Shown here piece after piece: positions 44,384 through 53,998 of a stretch of 64,000 bases of DNA. The stretch is from Alteromonas_F sp964429915. Lineage in GTDB: Bacteria; Pseudomonadota; Gammaproteobacteria; Enterobacterales; Alteromonadaceae. Positions within the stretch are counted from its first letter, which is position 1. Each line of letters begins with the position of its first letter. The notes beneath the pieces were generated by a model that saw nothing but the letters and a program-made list of their open reading frames with translations, was not told where the DNA came from and ran no database searches. Both the position numbers and the translations under genes were made by a program. The stretch is from positions 62,001 through 126,000 of the forward strand of contig CAYSDZ010000005.1 of NCBI GenBank assembly GCA_964429915.1, given 5' to 3'.

Positions 44384-45976
44384 TTACACTACACCTTTAC
44401 TTGCTAAAAATTCGTCGTAGCTTCCATGGAAATCAGTGACCTCACCATTTTTAATCTCTATGATGCGGTTTGCAAGGGAAGAGACAAATTCACGATCATG
44501 CGACACGAAGAACAGCGTTCCTTCATACTGTTCAAGCGCCATATTCAATGATTCAATTGATTCCATATCCAAGTGATTGGTGGGCTCATCCATTAGCAGA
44601 ATGTTGGGTTGCGCCATCATGATTTTGCCAAACAGCATTCGCCCTTGTTCACCACCCGATAATACCTTGACCGATTTTTTGATGTCATCAGAAGAAAATA
44701 GCATACGTCCTAAGAAGCTGCGTATTGTTTGTTCGTCGTCTCCTTCACGTCGCCATTGGCTCATCCAGTCAAACAGGTTCATATCTGTTTCAAAATCGCT
44801 AGAATGATCTTGTGCGTAATAGCCTATTTTTACATTTTCAGACCACTTTACGTCACCCGTATCTGGTTCAAGGTCGCCAAATAAACACCGAAGCAAGGTG
44901 GTTTTACCTGCACCGTTTTCACCAATAACGGCAACGCGCTGACCCACTTCAAATAAAAGATTTAGCTTTTTAAACAAAGGTCCTTCATCAAAACCTTTAC
45001 TGAGATTTTCGATTTCCAAGGCATTTCTAAACAGCTTTTTTTCTTGCTCAAAACGAATAAAGGGATTCACTCGGCTTGATGCTTTTACTTCCTCAAGCGT
45101 TATTTTTTCCATCTGTTTTTGTCGTGAAGTGGCCTGACGGGCTTTAGATGCATTGGCAGAAAAGCGAGCAACGAAGGTCTTAAGTTCGTCAATTTGTGCT
45201 TTCTTCTTGGCATTATCAGCCATTAATCGTGCTCTAGCTTGTGTGGCTGCTAACATGTATTCGTCGTAATTGCCGGGGTACACACGCAATTCACCATAGT
45301 CTAAATCTGCCATGTGGGTGCAAACTTGATTTAAAAAATGACGATCGTGAGAGATAATGATCATGGTCGAATCACGTTGGTTTAGCGTGGTCTCTAACCA
45401 ACGGATCGTATCAATATCAAGGTTGTTGGTCGGCTCGTCTAGCAACAGAAAGTCGGGGTCAGAAAAAAGCGCTTGCGCTAAAAGCACTCGCAATTTCCAA
45501 CCGGGAGCAATATCACTCATAGGGCCATAGTGTTGATCACTCGGAATGCCTACAGCTAGTAACAATTCGCCCGCGGCTGAATCGGATTCATACCCGCCTA
45601 ATTCAGCAAACTCGGTCTCAAGATCGGCTACTTTCATACCGTCTTCTTCGCTCATTTCTGGTAAAGCGTAGATTCGATCTCTTTCTTGCTTAATATCCCA
45701 TAAGGCTTTGTGCCCCATTATTACTGTATCAATAACCGAAAAACCTTCAAACGCAAATTGGTCTTGATTTAGCACTCCCAAACGAGAACCTGGGGCATAA
45801 CTCACGTTTCCTCCGCTAGGAGTGAGTTTACCGCTAAGTATTTTCATAAACGTGGATTTGCCACAGCCATTGGCACCAATTAAACCATAACGGTTGCCGT
45901 TGCCCAGCTTAACAGAAATATTTTCGAACAAAGGCGCAGAGCCAAATTGCATGGTGATGTTTGCAGTTGTGATCAC
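44384..45976 (-). CDS. ybiT: YbiT, ABC-F translation-associated ATPase
   Basis: 530 residues from GTG 45976, giving the same N-terminus and length as E. coli YbiT; a longer frame from ATG 46033 exists. Two ABC domains with Walker A GANGCGKST and GENGAGKTT, signatures PGWKLRV and LSGGEQGRM, and the ABC-F interdomain linker (NAKKKAQIDELKTFVARFSANASKARQATSR). No membrane domain. ABC-F proteins act on ribosomes. Confidence 0.92.
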   Translation of the reverse strand: MITTANITMQFGSAPLFENISVKLGNGNRYGLIGANGCGKSTFMKILSGKLTPSGGNVSYAPGSRLGVLNQDQFAFEGFSVIDTVIMGHKALWDIKQERDRIYALPEMSEEDGMKVADLETEFAELGGYESDSAAGELLLAVGIPSDQHYGPMSDIAPGWKLRVLLAQALFSDPDFLLLDEPTNNLDIDTIRWLETTLNQRDSTMIIISHDRHFLNQVCTHMADLDYGELRVYPGNYDEYMLAATQARARLMADNAKKKAQIDELKTFVARFSANASKARQATSRQKQMEKITLEEVKASSRVNPFIRFEQEKKLFRNALEIENLSKGFDEGPLFKKLNLLFEVGQRVAVIGENGAGKTTLLRCLFGDLEPDTGDVKWSENVKIGYYAQDHSSDFETDMNLFDWMSQWRREGDDEQTIRSFLGRMLFSSDDIKKSVKVLSGGEQGRMLFGKIMMAQPNILLMDEPTNHLDMESIESLNMALEQYEGTLFFVSHDREFVSSLANRIIEIKNGEVTDFHGSYDEFLASKGVV

Positions 45977-46155
45977 AGGAGGAAATTCCGATATTGATTT
46001 AACACGTTGACGAGATGTGCAGTTACACCTCAATGCTGAACGCAGAGTTTACCTTATTTCGAGCAGCCAGTGCTGATTTTCTTTGTGCAACATAATAGAC
46101 TCGCAATACGTAAATCAATTCTTTTGTCGTTTAGTCATGTATAGCAGGTAATTTA

Positions 46156-47292
46156 ATGACAATAGCATTGGAACATTTTGTGTTTGAAGCGCTTAAAAAG
46201 GTGTCATCATTTGGTATTCATCTTTATAAAAACAAAAGTATGGTCGAGCAAAACGCGCCACACATGGCAACGGGCGCACCTTTTCGCAATTTTCAGTGGG
46301 TAAAACACTTTAAATTGGCACGTTGCGCTCAGCCAGGATACGACGGAATGCATGATACAGTACAGCACATTACCAATGAGCAACTTGCTTTTTTACGTAA
46401 ACATAATTTTAAGCGTATTATTAGCTTGAATCAGCAGCCTATGCACCCCGATTCTGTGCAGCAGTTGAAATTGTATGGTATTCGGGTAACACAAATTAGA
46501 ATAAGAGACTTTTGTGGTATTGGTGTTGCGAACTTGCAAATGGTTGTTAGTGATATAGAGGCGTGTGGACAGGCTTCATTGATATACTGTGGCTATGGTG
46601 AGGGTCGCACCGGAACGGCCGTTGCTGCTTGGGCTGTTAAACAAATTGTACTCAAAGATAAAATGTTTTTTTCTAAATTTGATTGGATAAAATTGGGTTT
46701 TTTTCTCAGCGAAGGCTTTGGCTCTGAAAAAAGTGTACAGTTTAAAGATGTAGGAGAATATTTAAAAACGCTAGCGCCCCCACCCGTAAAAGTGGGTCGT
46801 GTTAAACGTAGCCTCGGCATTCTTAATCAGAAACACATTGGCGACCTACATCGCACTCCAGTGAGTGACGTTTGGCAAGAATATATGGCTCAAGAAACGC
46901 TGGGTAAAGCAACGTTTCACGATGCTGCTTTAATTTTGCAAACACGCAATCGCATTAAACAGTTTGACAATAACGATGATGACATTGAAGTGGTATATGC
47001 AAACGCTGCATTGCATGCAAGTATTCTAGGTGAGCTTCGTTCACTTGCCGGATATAAAGGGGGGATTAATAAGATAGAGTCAGATTTAAAGAAAAAATTT
47101 GATAGCAACTTAAAGAAAATCGAAGGAAAACTTGTTCAATTTAACCCGCCACCGCCTCCGCCACCCGAAAACACGAAAAACTTCTGGGACGATTTTGAAG
47201 ACTATGAGCCAGACGCCAATTTTGATAGTGGAAATGACAATATGACGATTTGGTCTGACACCCAAAACTTTGGTTTACTCGCGTTCGATTGA
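46156..47292 (+). CDS. Tyrosine/dual-specificity phosphatase-like protein with poly-proline and acidic tail
   Basis: 378 residues. The CX5R loop is CGYGEGRT (C145, R151), preceded by the strand SLIY and a typical general-acid region (RIRDFCG). The C-terminal half is not recognised; near its end are seven prolines in a row (NPPPPPPPEN) and an acidic, Trp-containing segment (NFWDDFEDYEPD). No signal peptide. It may be an effector or a protein phosphatase; the tail recalls eukaryotic adaptor proteins but this is only resemblance. Confidence 0.7.
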   Translation: MTIALEHFVFEALKKVSSFGIHLYKNKSMVEQNAPHMATGAPFRNFQWVKHFKLARCAQPGYDGMHDTVQHITNEQLAFLRKHNFKRIISLNQQPMHPDSVQQLKLYGIRVTQIRIRDFCGIGVANLQMVVSDIEACGQASLIYCGYGEGRTGTAVAAWAVKQIVLKDKMFFSKFDWIKLGFFLSEGFGSEKSVQFKDVGEYLKTLAPPPVKVGRVKRSLGILNQKHIGDLHRTPVSDVWQEYMAQETLGKATFHDAALILQTRNRIKQFDNNDDDIEVVYANAALHASILGELRSLAGYKGGINKIESDLKKKFDSNLKKIEGKLVQFNPPPPPPPENTKNFWDDFEDYEPDANFDSGNDNMTIWSDTQNFGLLAFD

Positions 47293-47403
47293 ATTAACTA
47301 ACCGCAATAAAAGCGCAGTGCCATTTGAATTTGACGAAGTACTGGCACCCACAGTTGGCAAGCTATTTAAGCTGTTCAAAAAGATACGTTTGCGCCAAAA
47401 ATG

Positions 47404-47424
47404 TTATGTTATACTATAACGTAA
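47404..47424 (+). promoter_or_regulatory. Zur-box-like palindrome before the dksA paralogue
   Basis: Core GTTATACTATAAC (47408-47420), flanked by TTAT and GTAA. It matches the gammaproteobacterial Zur core GTTATA-N-TATAAC exactly. It is 42 bases before the start of the next gene and overlaps a TATACT -10-like box. Confidence 0.8.
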
Positions 47425-47465
47425 AAGCTTATGGCTAGTTTCAAGCCTTTGTTGAGGGATGACTT

Positions 47466-47873
47466 ATGAATGCGATAGAACAAAAGCTCGCAGATGCACC
47501 CGAGTTAGAGTATATGAACGATGAGCAATTGGCGTTTTTCAGACAAAGACTCATCGCCTTACATGACTCTACAAGAGAGCGTATTCGCGACGCAAAAGAA
47601 CAAATCTCTAGTCCACCTGATCTTGCAGATCCAAGTGATCGCGCGTCTTGGGAAGAGCAAAGCGCTATTTTGATGCGCATTGTCGATAGAGAACAAAAGC
47701 TGCTTCCTAAAATCCAGCAATCACTTGAGAGGATTAGATTAGGAGACTATGGTTATTGTTTGGAAACGGGCGAGCCTATAGGCGTTCCACGTTTACTTGC
47801 AAGACCTACCGCTGAGTTTTGTGCAGAGGTTAAAGAAATAAAAGAACTGAAAGAACATGTCTTTCGTGAATAA
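47466..47873 (+). CDS. dksA2: DksA/TraR-family protein lacking two zinc cysteines
   Basis: 135 residues. The coiled-coil tip DPSDRAS (55-61) keeps the DxxDxA acidic motif that acts in the RNA polymerase secondary channel. The zinc finger has C98 and C119 but Thr101 and Val122 in place of the second cysteine of each pair. Such C-/T- paralogues (DksA2 of Pseudomonas) work without zinc. With a Zur box upstream, it is expected to replace zinc-binding DksA when zinc is scarce. Confidence 0.88.
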   Translation: MNAIEQKLADAPELEYMNDEQLAFFRQRLIALHDSTRERIRDAKEQISSPPDLADPSDRASWEEQSAILMRIVDREQKLLPKIQQSLERIRLGDYGYCLETGEPIGVPRLLARPTAEFCAEVKEIKELKEHVFRE

Positions 47874-47896
47874 ATCATTTTTAAGGGAACTGGAAT

Positions 47897-48118
47897 ATGA
47901 GTGACACGTCGCATTTTTATTTTCAAAGCTACACAGAATGGCGAGACGCGCTAACACAGCGTTGCAAAATCAATTTAACCAAAGACTATGCGCGCGCTCG
48001 CATCGATTCTTTGCGAAATGATAGCGACCCGCATACGCAAGAATTTGCTGCAAAATACGGTGATGCGTACTTACAACAAGTCATTCAATGGTTTGAACGC
48101 GCTGAACAACAAGAGTAG
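47897..48118 (+). CDS. Small protein of unknown function in the dksA2 operon
   Basis: 73 residues, not recognised, aromatic and charged (HFYFQSYTEWRDALTQR, YLQQVIQWFERAEQQE), probably helical. It follows dksA2 after 23 bases with AAGGGAA, so the same Zur-type control may apply. No cysteines beyond C23 and no signal peptide. Confidence 0.65.
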   Translation: MSDTSHFYFQSYTEWRDALTQRCKINLTKDYARARIDSLRNDSDPHTQEFAAKYGDAYLQQVIQWFERAEQQE

Positions 48119-48297
48119 ATGCACTATTGGTATGATTAATATGGCGCTATGAATAAGAAAATGAATCACTGTTTTTAAGCCATCTACTCGCTCAACCCGC
48201 TCAAAATGCCCCACAGCAGAAAAAACCGTTTGGCCGCTGTACCACACTGTTGAACTAACGCGTTAAAAAACAACGCCAAATTTACGTCATATCAAGC

Positions 48298-48313
48298 TGG
48301 CCTAGTAGTTGCT
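48298..48313 (+). promoter_or_regulatory. Sigma-54 promoter of the flhA operon
   Basis: TGGCCTAGTAGTTGCT matches TGGC-N7-TTGCW. It lies about 104 bases before the flhA GTG, so flhA to cheW can be an independent FlrA-controlled unit, consistent with separation from flhB. Confidence 0.85.
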
Positions 48314-48416
48314 AAACCATTCTAAATCGAATTAAAGCTGAGGCTTTGTATCAGACAATACTTATCCCTACTGTTTGATAGCGCCAACAGTTAAAACGAC
48401 CAGTCGAGAAAAAAAC

Positions 48417-50516
48417 GTGCAACTACCTGCGTATTTTCAGAATTTTGATAAAGCACAACTACAAAACTTTACTGGAGGCTTAGGCGCTCCGGTAGTGTTG
48501 TTAGCTATTATGGGTATGGTGATTTTACCCATGCCGCCTTTTTTATTAGACGTATTATTTAGTTTCAATATCGCGCTTTCATTAGTCATTATCTTAGTGG
48601 CTGTATTAACCAAGCGTCCTGTTGATTTCGGTATTTTCCCTCTCGTTTTGTTGATTGCGACAGTGTTACGGCTTGCGTTAAACGTGGCATCAACTCGCGT
48701 GGTGTTGCTTTATGGTCACGAGGGTGGCGCAGCAGCAGGGCAGGTCATCGAGGCGTTTGGCGAGGTAGTTATAGGTGGCAATTACGCAGTAGGAGTGGTG
48801 GTGTTTGCTATTCTTCTGATTATCAATTTTAAAGTGGTTACGGCTGGTGCTGGGCGTATTTCTGAGGTCAGTGCGCGTTTTACCTTAGACGCCATGCCCG
48901 GAAAACAAATGGCCATTGATGCTGACTTGAATGCGGGTTATATCGACCAAGACGAAGCGAGAGCGCGGCGTGAAGACATTACCTCAGAAGCCGATTTTTA
49001 CGGCTCAATGGACGGTGCGTCGAAGTTTGTAAAAGGCGATGCTATCGCAGGTTTGTTCATTATGCTGATTAACATAGTCGGTGGTTTATTTATTGGCATC
49101 ATTCAGCACGATTTGCCTTTCGGGCAAGCAATGGAGGTGTATACCATTCTGACCATTGGAGATGGCTTAGTCGCGCAGATACCCTCTTTATTACTGTCGG
49201 TCGCAACTGCCATCATCGTGACGCGTGAAAACGATAGTCAGGAAATGGGCGATGAAATTCGCTCTCAGTTAGGTAATCATCAAGCTCTGTATATTGCGTC
49301 TGGTATTTTATTTGTAATGGGTATTGTACCGGGCATGCCTCACTTGGCGTTTTTAAGTTTTGCATTCATTATTGGTGGATTCGCATTTTATTCCTCTCGC
49401 TTGCAAAAAACCAAACAGGAAAAAGCGAAGGCTACCAATCTGGTAGAAAACGATACGCCTGCGGTACCCGAACTTAAAGAATTGGGTTGGGACGATGTGC
49501 AGCCAGTCGATACAATTGGATTAGAAGTGGGTTACCGACTGATCCCTTTAGTTGACAAAGCACAAGGTGGGGAATTGTTGACTCGGATTAAAGGGGTTCG
49601 AAAAAAATTATCTCAAGAGTTGGGTTTTTTAGTACCTGCGGTGCATATTCGAGACAATCTTGACCTCGACCCCAATGTTTATACCATCTCTATGCTAGGC
49701 GTGAGTGTTGGCGAAGCGCAGATAAGCCATGATGAAGAGTTGGCGATTAACCCTGGACAGGTGTTTGGTCAATTGGAAGGCCGCAAAACCACAGACCCAG
49801 CTTTTGGACTAGAAGCAGTATGGATAAAGCCTAGAAAACGCGAACAAGCACAAACTTTAGGTTACACGGTAGTCGACGCCGCCACGGTTGTCGCCACGCA
49901 TGTTAGTCAATTATTGATGACCAATGCCCATCAGTTATTAGGCCATGAAGAAGCCCAACACTTACTTGATATGCTAGAAAAAACACACCCCAAACTGGTC
50001 GAGGGGTTAGTGCCTGACATTATTCCGTTAAGTACCTTGGTTAAAGTGTTGCAAACCTTGCTCTACGAAGGCGTGCCAGTGAGAGATATGAGAACGATTG
50101 TTCAAACTCTCAGCGAGTACGGTCCAAAAAGTCAAGATCCTGACGTTTTGGTTTCAGCGACACGTATCGCTTTAAAACGGCTTATTGTGCAGGAAGTCAG
50201 TCAGGGCGCGGCAGAAGTGCCGGTTATCACGCTTGCTCCAGAATTGGAACAGATGTTGCACCAATCCCTACAGGCAGGAGGAGAAAATGGCGCAGGTATA
50301 GAGCCGGGCCTTGCCGAACGGCTGCAAACGTCGCTTCGGGAGGTCAGTCAACAACAAGAGTTAGCAGGAGAGCCCGCAGTATTGTTGACATCTGGCATGC
50401 TTAGACCCGTGCTGTCTCGATTCTTAAAAAATTCTGTTTCGGGCTTGCATGTATTGTCTTATCAAGAAGTGCCTGAAGATAAGCAAATAAAAATTGTAAG
50501 TGCGATTGGTCAGTAG
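48417..50516 (+). CDS. flhA: FlhA, flagellar export gate protein
   Basis: 699 residues from GTG 48417, which has GAG eight bases before it; a TTG at 48375 would add 14 residues without a ribosome site. Eight or so membrane segments, the FHIPEP-type block RLALNVASTRVVLL, GRISEVSARFTLDAMPGKQMAIDADL, and a large cytoplasmic domain. Usual length. First gene of the second flagellar operon. Confidence 0.95.
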   Translation: MQLPAYFQNFDKAQLQNFTGGLGAPVVLLAIMGMVILPMPPFLLDVLFSFNIALSLVIILVAVLTKRPVDFGIFPLVLLIATVLRLALNVASTRVVLLYGHEGGAAAGQVIEAFGEVVIGGNYAVGVVVFAILLIINFKVVTAGAGRISEVSARFTLDAMPGKQMAIDADLNAGYIDQDEARARREDITSEADFYGSMDGASKFVKGDAIAGLFIMLINIVGGLFIGIIQHDLPFGQAMEVYTILTIGDGLVAQIPSLLLSVATAIIVTRENDSQEMGDEIRSQLGNHQALYIASGILFVMGIVPGMPHLAFLSFAFIIGGFAFYSSRLQKTKQEKAKATNLVENDTPAVPELKELGWDDVQPVDTIGLEVGYRLIPLVDKAQGGELLTRIKGVRKKLSQELGFLVPAVHIRDNLDLDPNVYTISMLGVSVGEAQISHDEELAINPGQVFGQLEGRKTTDPAFGLEAVWIKPRKREQAQTLGYTVVDAATVVATHVSQLLMTNAHQLLGHEEAQHLLDMLEKTHPKLVEGLVPDIIPLSTLVKVLQTLLYEGVPVRDMRTIVQTLSEYGPKSQDPDVLVSATRIALKRLIVQEVSQGAAEVPVITLAPELEQMLHQSLQAGGENGAGIEPGLAERLQTSLREVSQQQELAGEPAVLLTSGMLRPVLSRFLKNSVSGLHVLSYQEVPEDKQIKIVSAIGQ

Positions 50517-50526
50517 GATAGGTGAT

Positions 50527-51957
50527 ATGAAAATTCGTCGTTTTTTTGGTAAAGACATGCGAGAAGCGCTCAAAGCAGTGAAGGAAGAATTAGGTCAAGA
50601 TGCTGTGATCATGTCTAACCGCAAGGTTGCTGACGGGGTTGAACTGGTGGCAGCCTATGACAAGGAGCAGGATACTTCGGTAGCGTCGGCTTCGGCAAAA
50701 CATGCAAACGAAACGAAAGCAGTGCCTACACTCAGTGAAATTATTGGTGATGATGGGCCAGATAGCCTAAAAGCACTACTAGAAAAACAAGCTAAAGCTA
50801 CTGCATCAACGCAGCAGAATGCGGCAGCACAGTCTGCCGTTCAAACGGAAAGACAAGCCGCACCCGCATTTTCATCTGCGCTAGAATCAGCAAAACACAA
50901 CGCAACCCTTAACGCGTCTTTGCAGCCTGAATTAAATGCGCATTCAGATAGCGAATCAAGTATTCCTAAGCATACTAGCCATAATCCAAGCAATTATGAC
51001 GATTGGCAGGACCATCAAGAAGAGAGTGCCAACCCAAACTCTTTGTCTCATATAAAAGAAGAGCTAGCGACCTTGCGTCAAGTTTTGCAATATCAAGTCG
51101 CTGATTTATTTGATGCCAAAAAACAGCGTCAAAAACCGATTCATGGCTTTATTCGCAATCAGCTGCTAGGTTTAGGCTTAAGTTATTCTTTAGCCGAGCA
51201 GCTTTCAGAGTTCGTGCCAGCCACAGCGACAGAAAGAGAAGCATGGCAGTATGTACTGCAATTAATGGTCAATAGGTTATCGATGAGTGGAAACAATCTT
51301 CTCTCACAACGCGGTGCAGTTGCATTGATGGGGCCTACCGGAACTGGAAAAACCACTACAATTGCGAAATTGGCAGCACGATATGCAAAAAAATATGGGC
51401 CTGACAGTGTTGCTATGGTAACCATAGACACTTATAGAATTGCAGCATTTGAACAGCTGCAAACTTACGGGAAAATTATAGGCTGTGTCGTAAAACGCGC
51501 AGAAAACGCACAAGTTTTGTCAGAGATTTTATTCCAATTAAGACACAAACGTATGATATTTATCGACACTGCTGGTTTCAGTCAAAGAGACAAACGGCTC
51601 GTTGAACAGCTTGAGCAGTTGTCTAATACCAACGTCGATGTTAAACGGTATTTAGTCTTGCAAGCCAACACCCAATATCCTGCGCTAAATCAAGCAGTAC
51701 AAGCCTATGAGAGCGAAACCATGGACGGATGTATCGTAACTAAATTAGACGAATGTTATAGCTTAGGAGAGACCTTAAGTGTGGCTATGGAGCATCAACT
51801 TCCGCTCAGTTTTGTGACCGACGGACAGCAAGTTCCTGAAGATATTCGACCCGCTGATGCAAAATCTTTAGTAAGTATTGCTGCAAAGCTTTATAAAAAG
51901 TTCGGTATGAACCATACTAAGAGCTATAATCAAAATTCGACAACTCGGGCAGTATGA
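50527..51957 (+). CDS. flhF: FlhF, signal-recognition-type GTPase for polar flagellum placement
   Basis: 476 residues from ATG 50527 (TAGGTGA upstream; a longer frame from 50500 overlaps flhA). N-terminal MKIRRFFGKDMREALKAVKEELG, a low-complexity linker, and an SRP GTPase domain with GPTGTGKTTT, DTYRIAAFEQL and DTAGFSQRD. Recruits early flagellar parts to the pole. Confidence 0.95.
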   Translation: MKIRRFFGKDMREALKAVKEELGQDAVIMSNRKVADGVELVAAYDKEQDTSVASASAKHANETKAVPTLSEIIGDDGPDSLKALLEKQAKATASTQQNAAAQSAVQTERQAAPAFSSALESAKHNATLNASLQPELNAHSDSESSIPKHTSHNPSNYDDWQDHQEESANPNSLSHIKEELATLRQVLQYQVADLFDAKKQRQKPIHGFIRNQLLGLGLSYSLAEQLSEFVPATATEREAWQYVLQLMVNRLSMSGNNLLSQRGAVALMGPTGTGKTTTIAKLAARYAKKYGPDSVAMVTIDTYRIAAFEQLQTYGKIIGCVVKRAENAQVLSEILFQLRHKRMIFIDTAGFSQRDKRLVEQLEQLSNTNVDVKRYLVLQANTQYPALNQAVQAYESETMDGCIVTKLDECYSLGETLSVAMEHQLPLSFVTDGQQVPEDIRPADAKSLVSIAAKLYKKFGMNHTKSYNQNSTTRAV

Positions 51958-52814
51958 TCGTTGACCAGGCGAGCACATTAAGAAATATGAACCAGTCTCG
52001 ATTAATTAAAGTTATTGCAGTCACCGGCGGAAAGGGCGGTGTCGGCAAAACTAATATCACTTTGAATACCGCAATTGCCATGGCAAAGCAGGGCAAGCGG
52101 GTAATGGTACTTGATGCCGATCTCGGTTTGGCAAATGTAGACGTCATGTTGGGGCTGCGGGTGGAGAAAAATCTTTCACACGTACTCAGTGGCGAATGCA
52201 CCCTCGACGAGGTCTTGGTAACTGGGCCGCATGGCATAAAGATAGCGCCTGCTACGTCGGGTGCACAAGCCATGACTGAACTTAGCCCTACTGAGCATGC
52301 AGGCCTAATTCGCGCATTTAGCGAGCTGCAAACGCCTATTGACATACTAATCGTCGATACCGCTGCAGGCATATCTGACATGGTGTTGAGTTTTTCGCGC
52401 GCATCTCAGGACATTCTCGTTGTGGTTTGCGATGAACCCACTTCACTCACCGATGCTTATGCACTCATAAAACTGCTTAATCGAGAGCACGGTGTGTTTA
52501 GATTTAAGGTTGTTGCCAACATGGTGCGCGATGTACGAGAAGGCAGAGAATTATTCAGTAAATTGTCGAAAGTGACGGGCCGCTTTTTAGATGTTGCATT
52601 AGAGCTGGTAGCAACGGTTCCTTTCGACGAAAACATTCGAAAAGCAGTACGCAAACAAACTGCCATTGTCGATGCTTATCCTAGTTCACCTGCGGCAGTA
52701 GCGATTAGCCAGTTAGCAAATCTAGCAACCCGTTGGCCCATTCCAGACCAACCCGGTGGGCATCTTGAATTTTTCCTAGAACAACTCACCCTCAACAAGG
52801 CAATGGGTGATTAA
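51954..52814 (+). CDS. flhG: FlhG/FleN, MinD-like ATPase controlling flagellar number
   Basis: 286 residues, deviant Walker A GGKGGVGKTN, ATG overlapping the flhF stop. DADLGLANVD and DTAAGISD are the other ATPase motifs. Known role: limits flagella to one by antagonising FlrA and FlhF. Confidence 0.95.
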   Translation: MIVDQASTLRNMNQSRLIKVIAVTGGKGGVGKTNITLNTAIAMAKQGKRVMVLDADLGLANVDVMLGLRVEKNLSHVLSGECTLDEVLVTGPHGIKIAPATSGAQAMTELSPTEHAGLIRAFSELQTPIDILIVDTAAGISDMVLSFSRASQDILVVVCDEPTSLTDAYALIKLLNREHGVFRFKVVANMVRDVREGRELFSKLSKVTGRFLDVALELVATVPFDENIRKAVRKQTAIVDAYPSSPAAVAISQLANLATRWPIPDQPGGHLEFFLEQLTLNKAMGD

Positions 52815-52819
52815 CAGTG

Positions 52820-53545
52820 ATGAGCAAAGCCGCTGCTTATCAGCAGCCGTCTGACAAAAATTTACTCGTCGAGCAGCACGCTCCGCTCGTAAAGCGAATT
52901 GCACATCATTTAATGGCTAGGTTACCGGCAAGTGTAATTGTAGATGACTTAATTCAGTCTGGAATGATTGGATTGCTTGAAGCAGCTAGAAATTTTGATG
53001 GTTCAAAAGGGGCGAGTTTCGAGACGTTCGCTGGCATTCGAATACGTGGTGCAATGTTAGATGAAATACGCAAAGGAGATTGGACACCGCGTTCTGTACA
53101 CAAGAACAGCCGTGCGATCACCGATGCGATAAATCAAGTTGAGCGGGAAACAGGTAGAGATGCTCGCGATTCTGAGATTGCAGAAAAGCTAAATGTTAGC
53201 TTAAATGAATACCATAGCATGTTAAATGACGTAAATGTTGGCAAGTTAGTTGGTATAGAAGATTTGGGAATTTCTGAGGATGTACTATCATCAGAACAAG
53301 AGAAAGGTAGTGATAGTCCTTTAGAAGACTTGATGCAAGGTGCGTTTCAAAAAGCGCTAGCGCACGCAATAACCACATTACCAGAGAGAGAGGCAATTGT
53401 TTTGTCACTGTACTACGATGAAGAACTGAACTTGCGCGAAATTGGAGAGGTGCTGGAAGTCAGCGAATCCAGAGTCAGTCAGATTCACAGTCAGGCTATG
53501 TTAAAACTTAAATCTCGAATGCAAGCATGGCAACAAAACAATTAA
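52820..53545 (+). CDS. fliA: FliA, flagellar sigma-28 factor
   Basis: 241 residues from ATG 52820 (GTG 52817 is adjacent). Region 2 includes DDLIQSGMIGLLEAARNFD and region 4 LREIGEVLEVSESRVSQIHSQAM. It directs late flagellar and chemotaxis genes. Five bases after flhG. Confidence 0.95.
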   Translation: MSKAAAYQQPSDKNLLVEQHAPLVKRIAHHLMARLPASVIVDDLIQSGMIGLLEAARNFDGSKGASFETFAGIRIRGAMLDEIRKGDWTPRSVHKNSRAITDAINQVERETGRDARDSEIAEKLNVSLNEYHSMLNDVNVGKLVGIEDLGISEDVLSSEQEKGSDSPLEDLMQGAFQKALAHAITTLPEREAIVLSLYYDEELNLREIGEVLEVSESRVSQIHSQAMLKLKSRMQAWQQNN

Positions 53546-53584
53546 ATAACGAATCACACAATAACATCCTCATCGGAGGCGGCA

Positions 53585-53968
53585 TTGGATAAAAGTATGA
53601 AGATTCTTGTTGTAGACGATTTTTCTACAATGAGACGAATAATTAAAAACCTTTTGAAAGATTTGGGCTTTTCAAATATTCAGGAAGCAGACGACGGAAG
53701 TACGGCTCTGCCTATGCTGCAACAAGGCGATTTTGATTTTGTTGTAACAGACTGGAACATGCCGGGCATGCAGGGTATCGACTTGCTAAGAGAAATACGC
53801 AAAGACGATAAACTTAAGCACATGCCAGTGTTAATGGTGACAGCTGAAGCCAAAAAAGAACAAATTGTTGCTGCCGCTCAAGCAGGCGTAAATGGTTACG
53901 TTGTGAAACCGTTTACAGCAGCTACACTTAAAGAAAAGTTAGACAAAATTTTCGAACGACTTGGTTAA
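53585..53968 (+). CDS. cheY: CheY, chemotaxis response regulator
   Basis: 127 residues from TTG 53585: GGAGG stands 5 bases before it, while the ATG at 53597 is 17 bases from that site. Active site D11, D12, D56, a Thr in VTAEA and Lys in VVKPF. It binds FliM after phosphorylation by CheA. Confidence 0.95.
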   Translation: MDKSMKILVVDDFSTMRRIIKNLLKDLGFSNIQEADDGSTALPMLQQGDFDFVVTDWNMPGMQGIDLLREIRKDDKLKHMPVLMVTAEAKKEQIVAAAQAGVNGYVVKPFTAATLKEKLDKIFERLG

Positions 53969-53998
53969 GTAGCGCACTTATCAATACAGGAATCCTGG

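Noticed and set aside
34085..48297. Prophage or integrative element
   Set aside because: No integrase, transposase, phage structural gene, tRNA or clear attachment repeats were found in the block.
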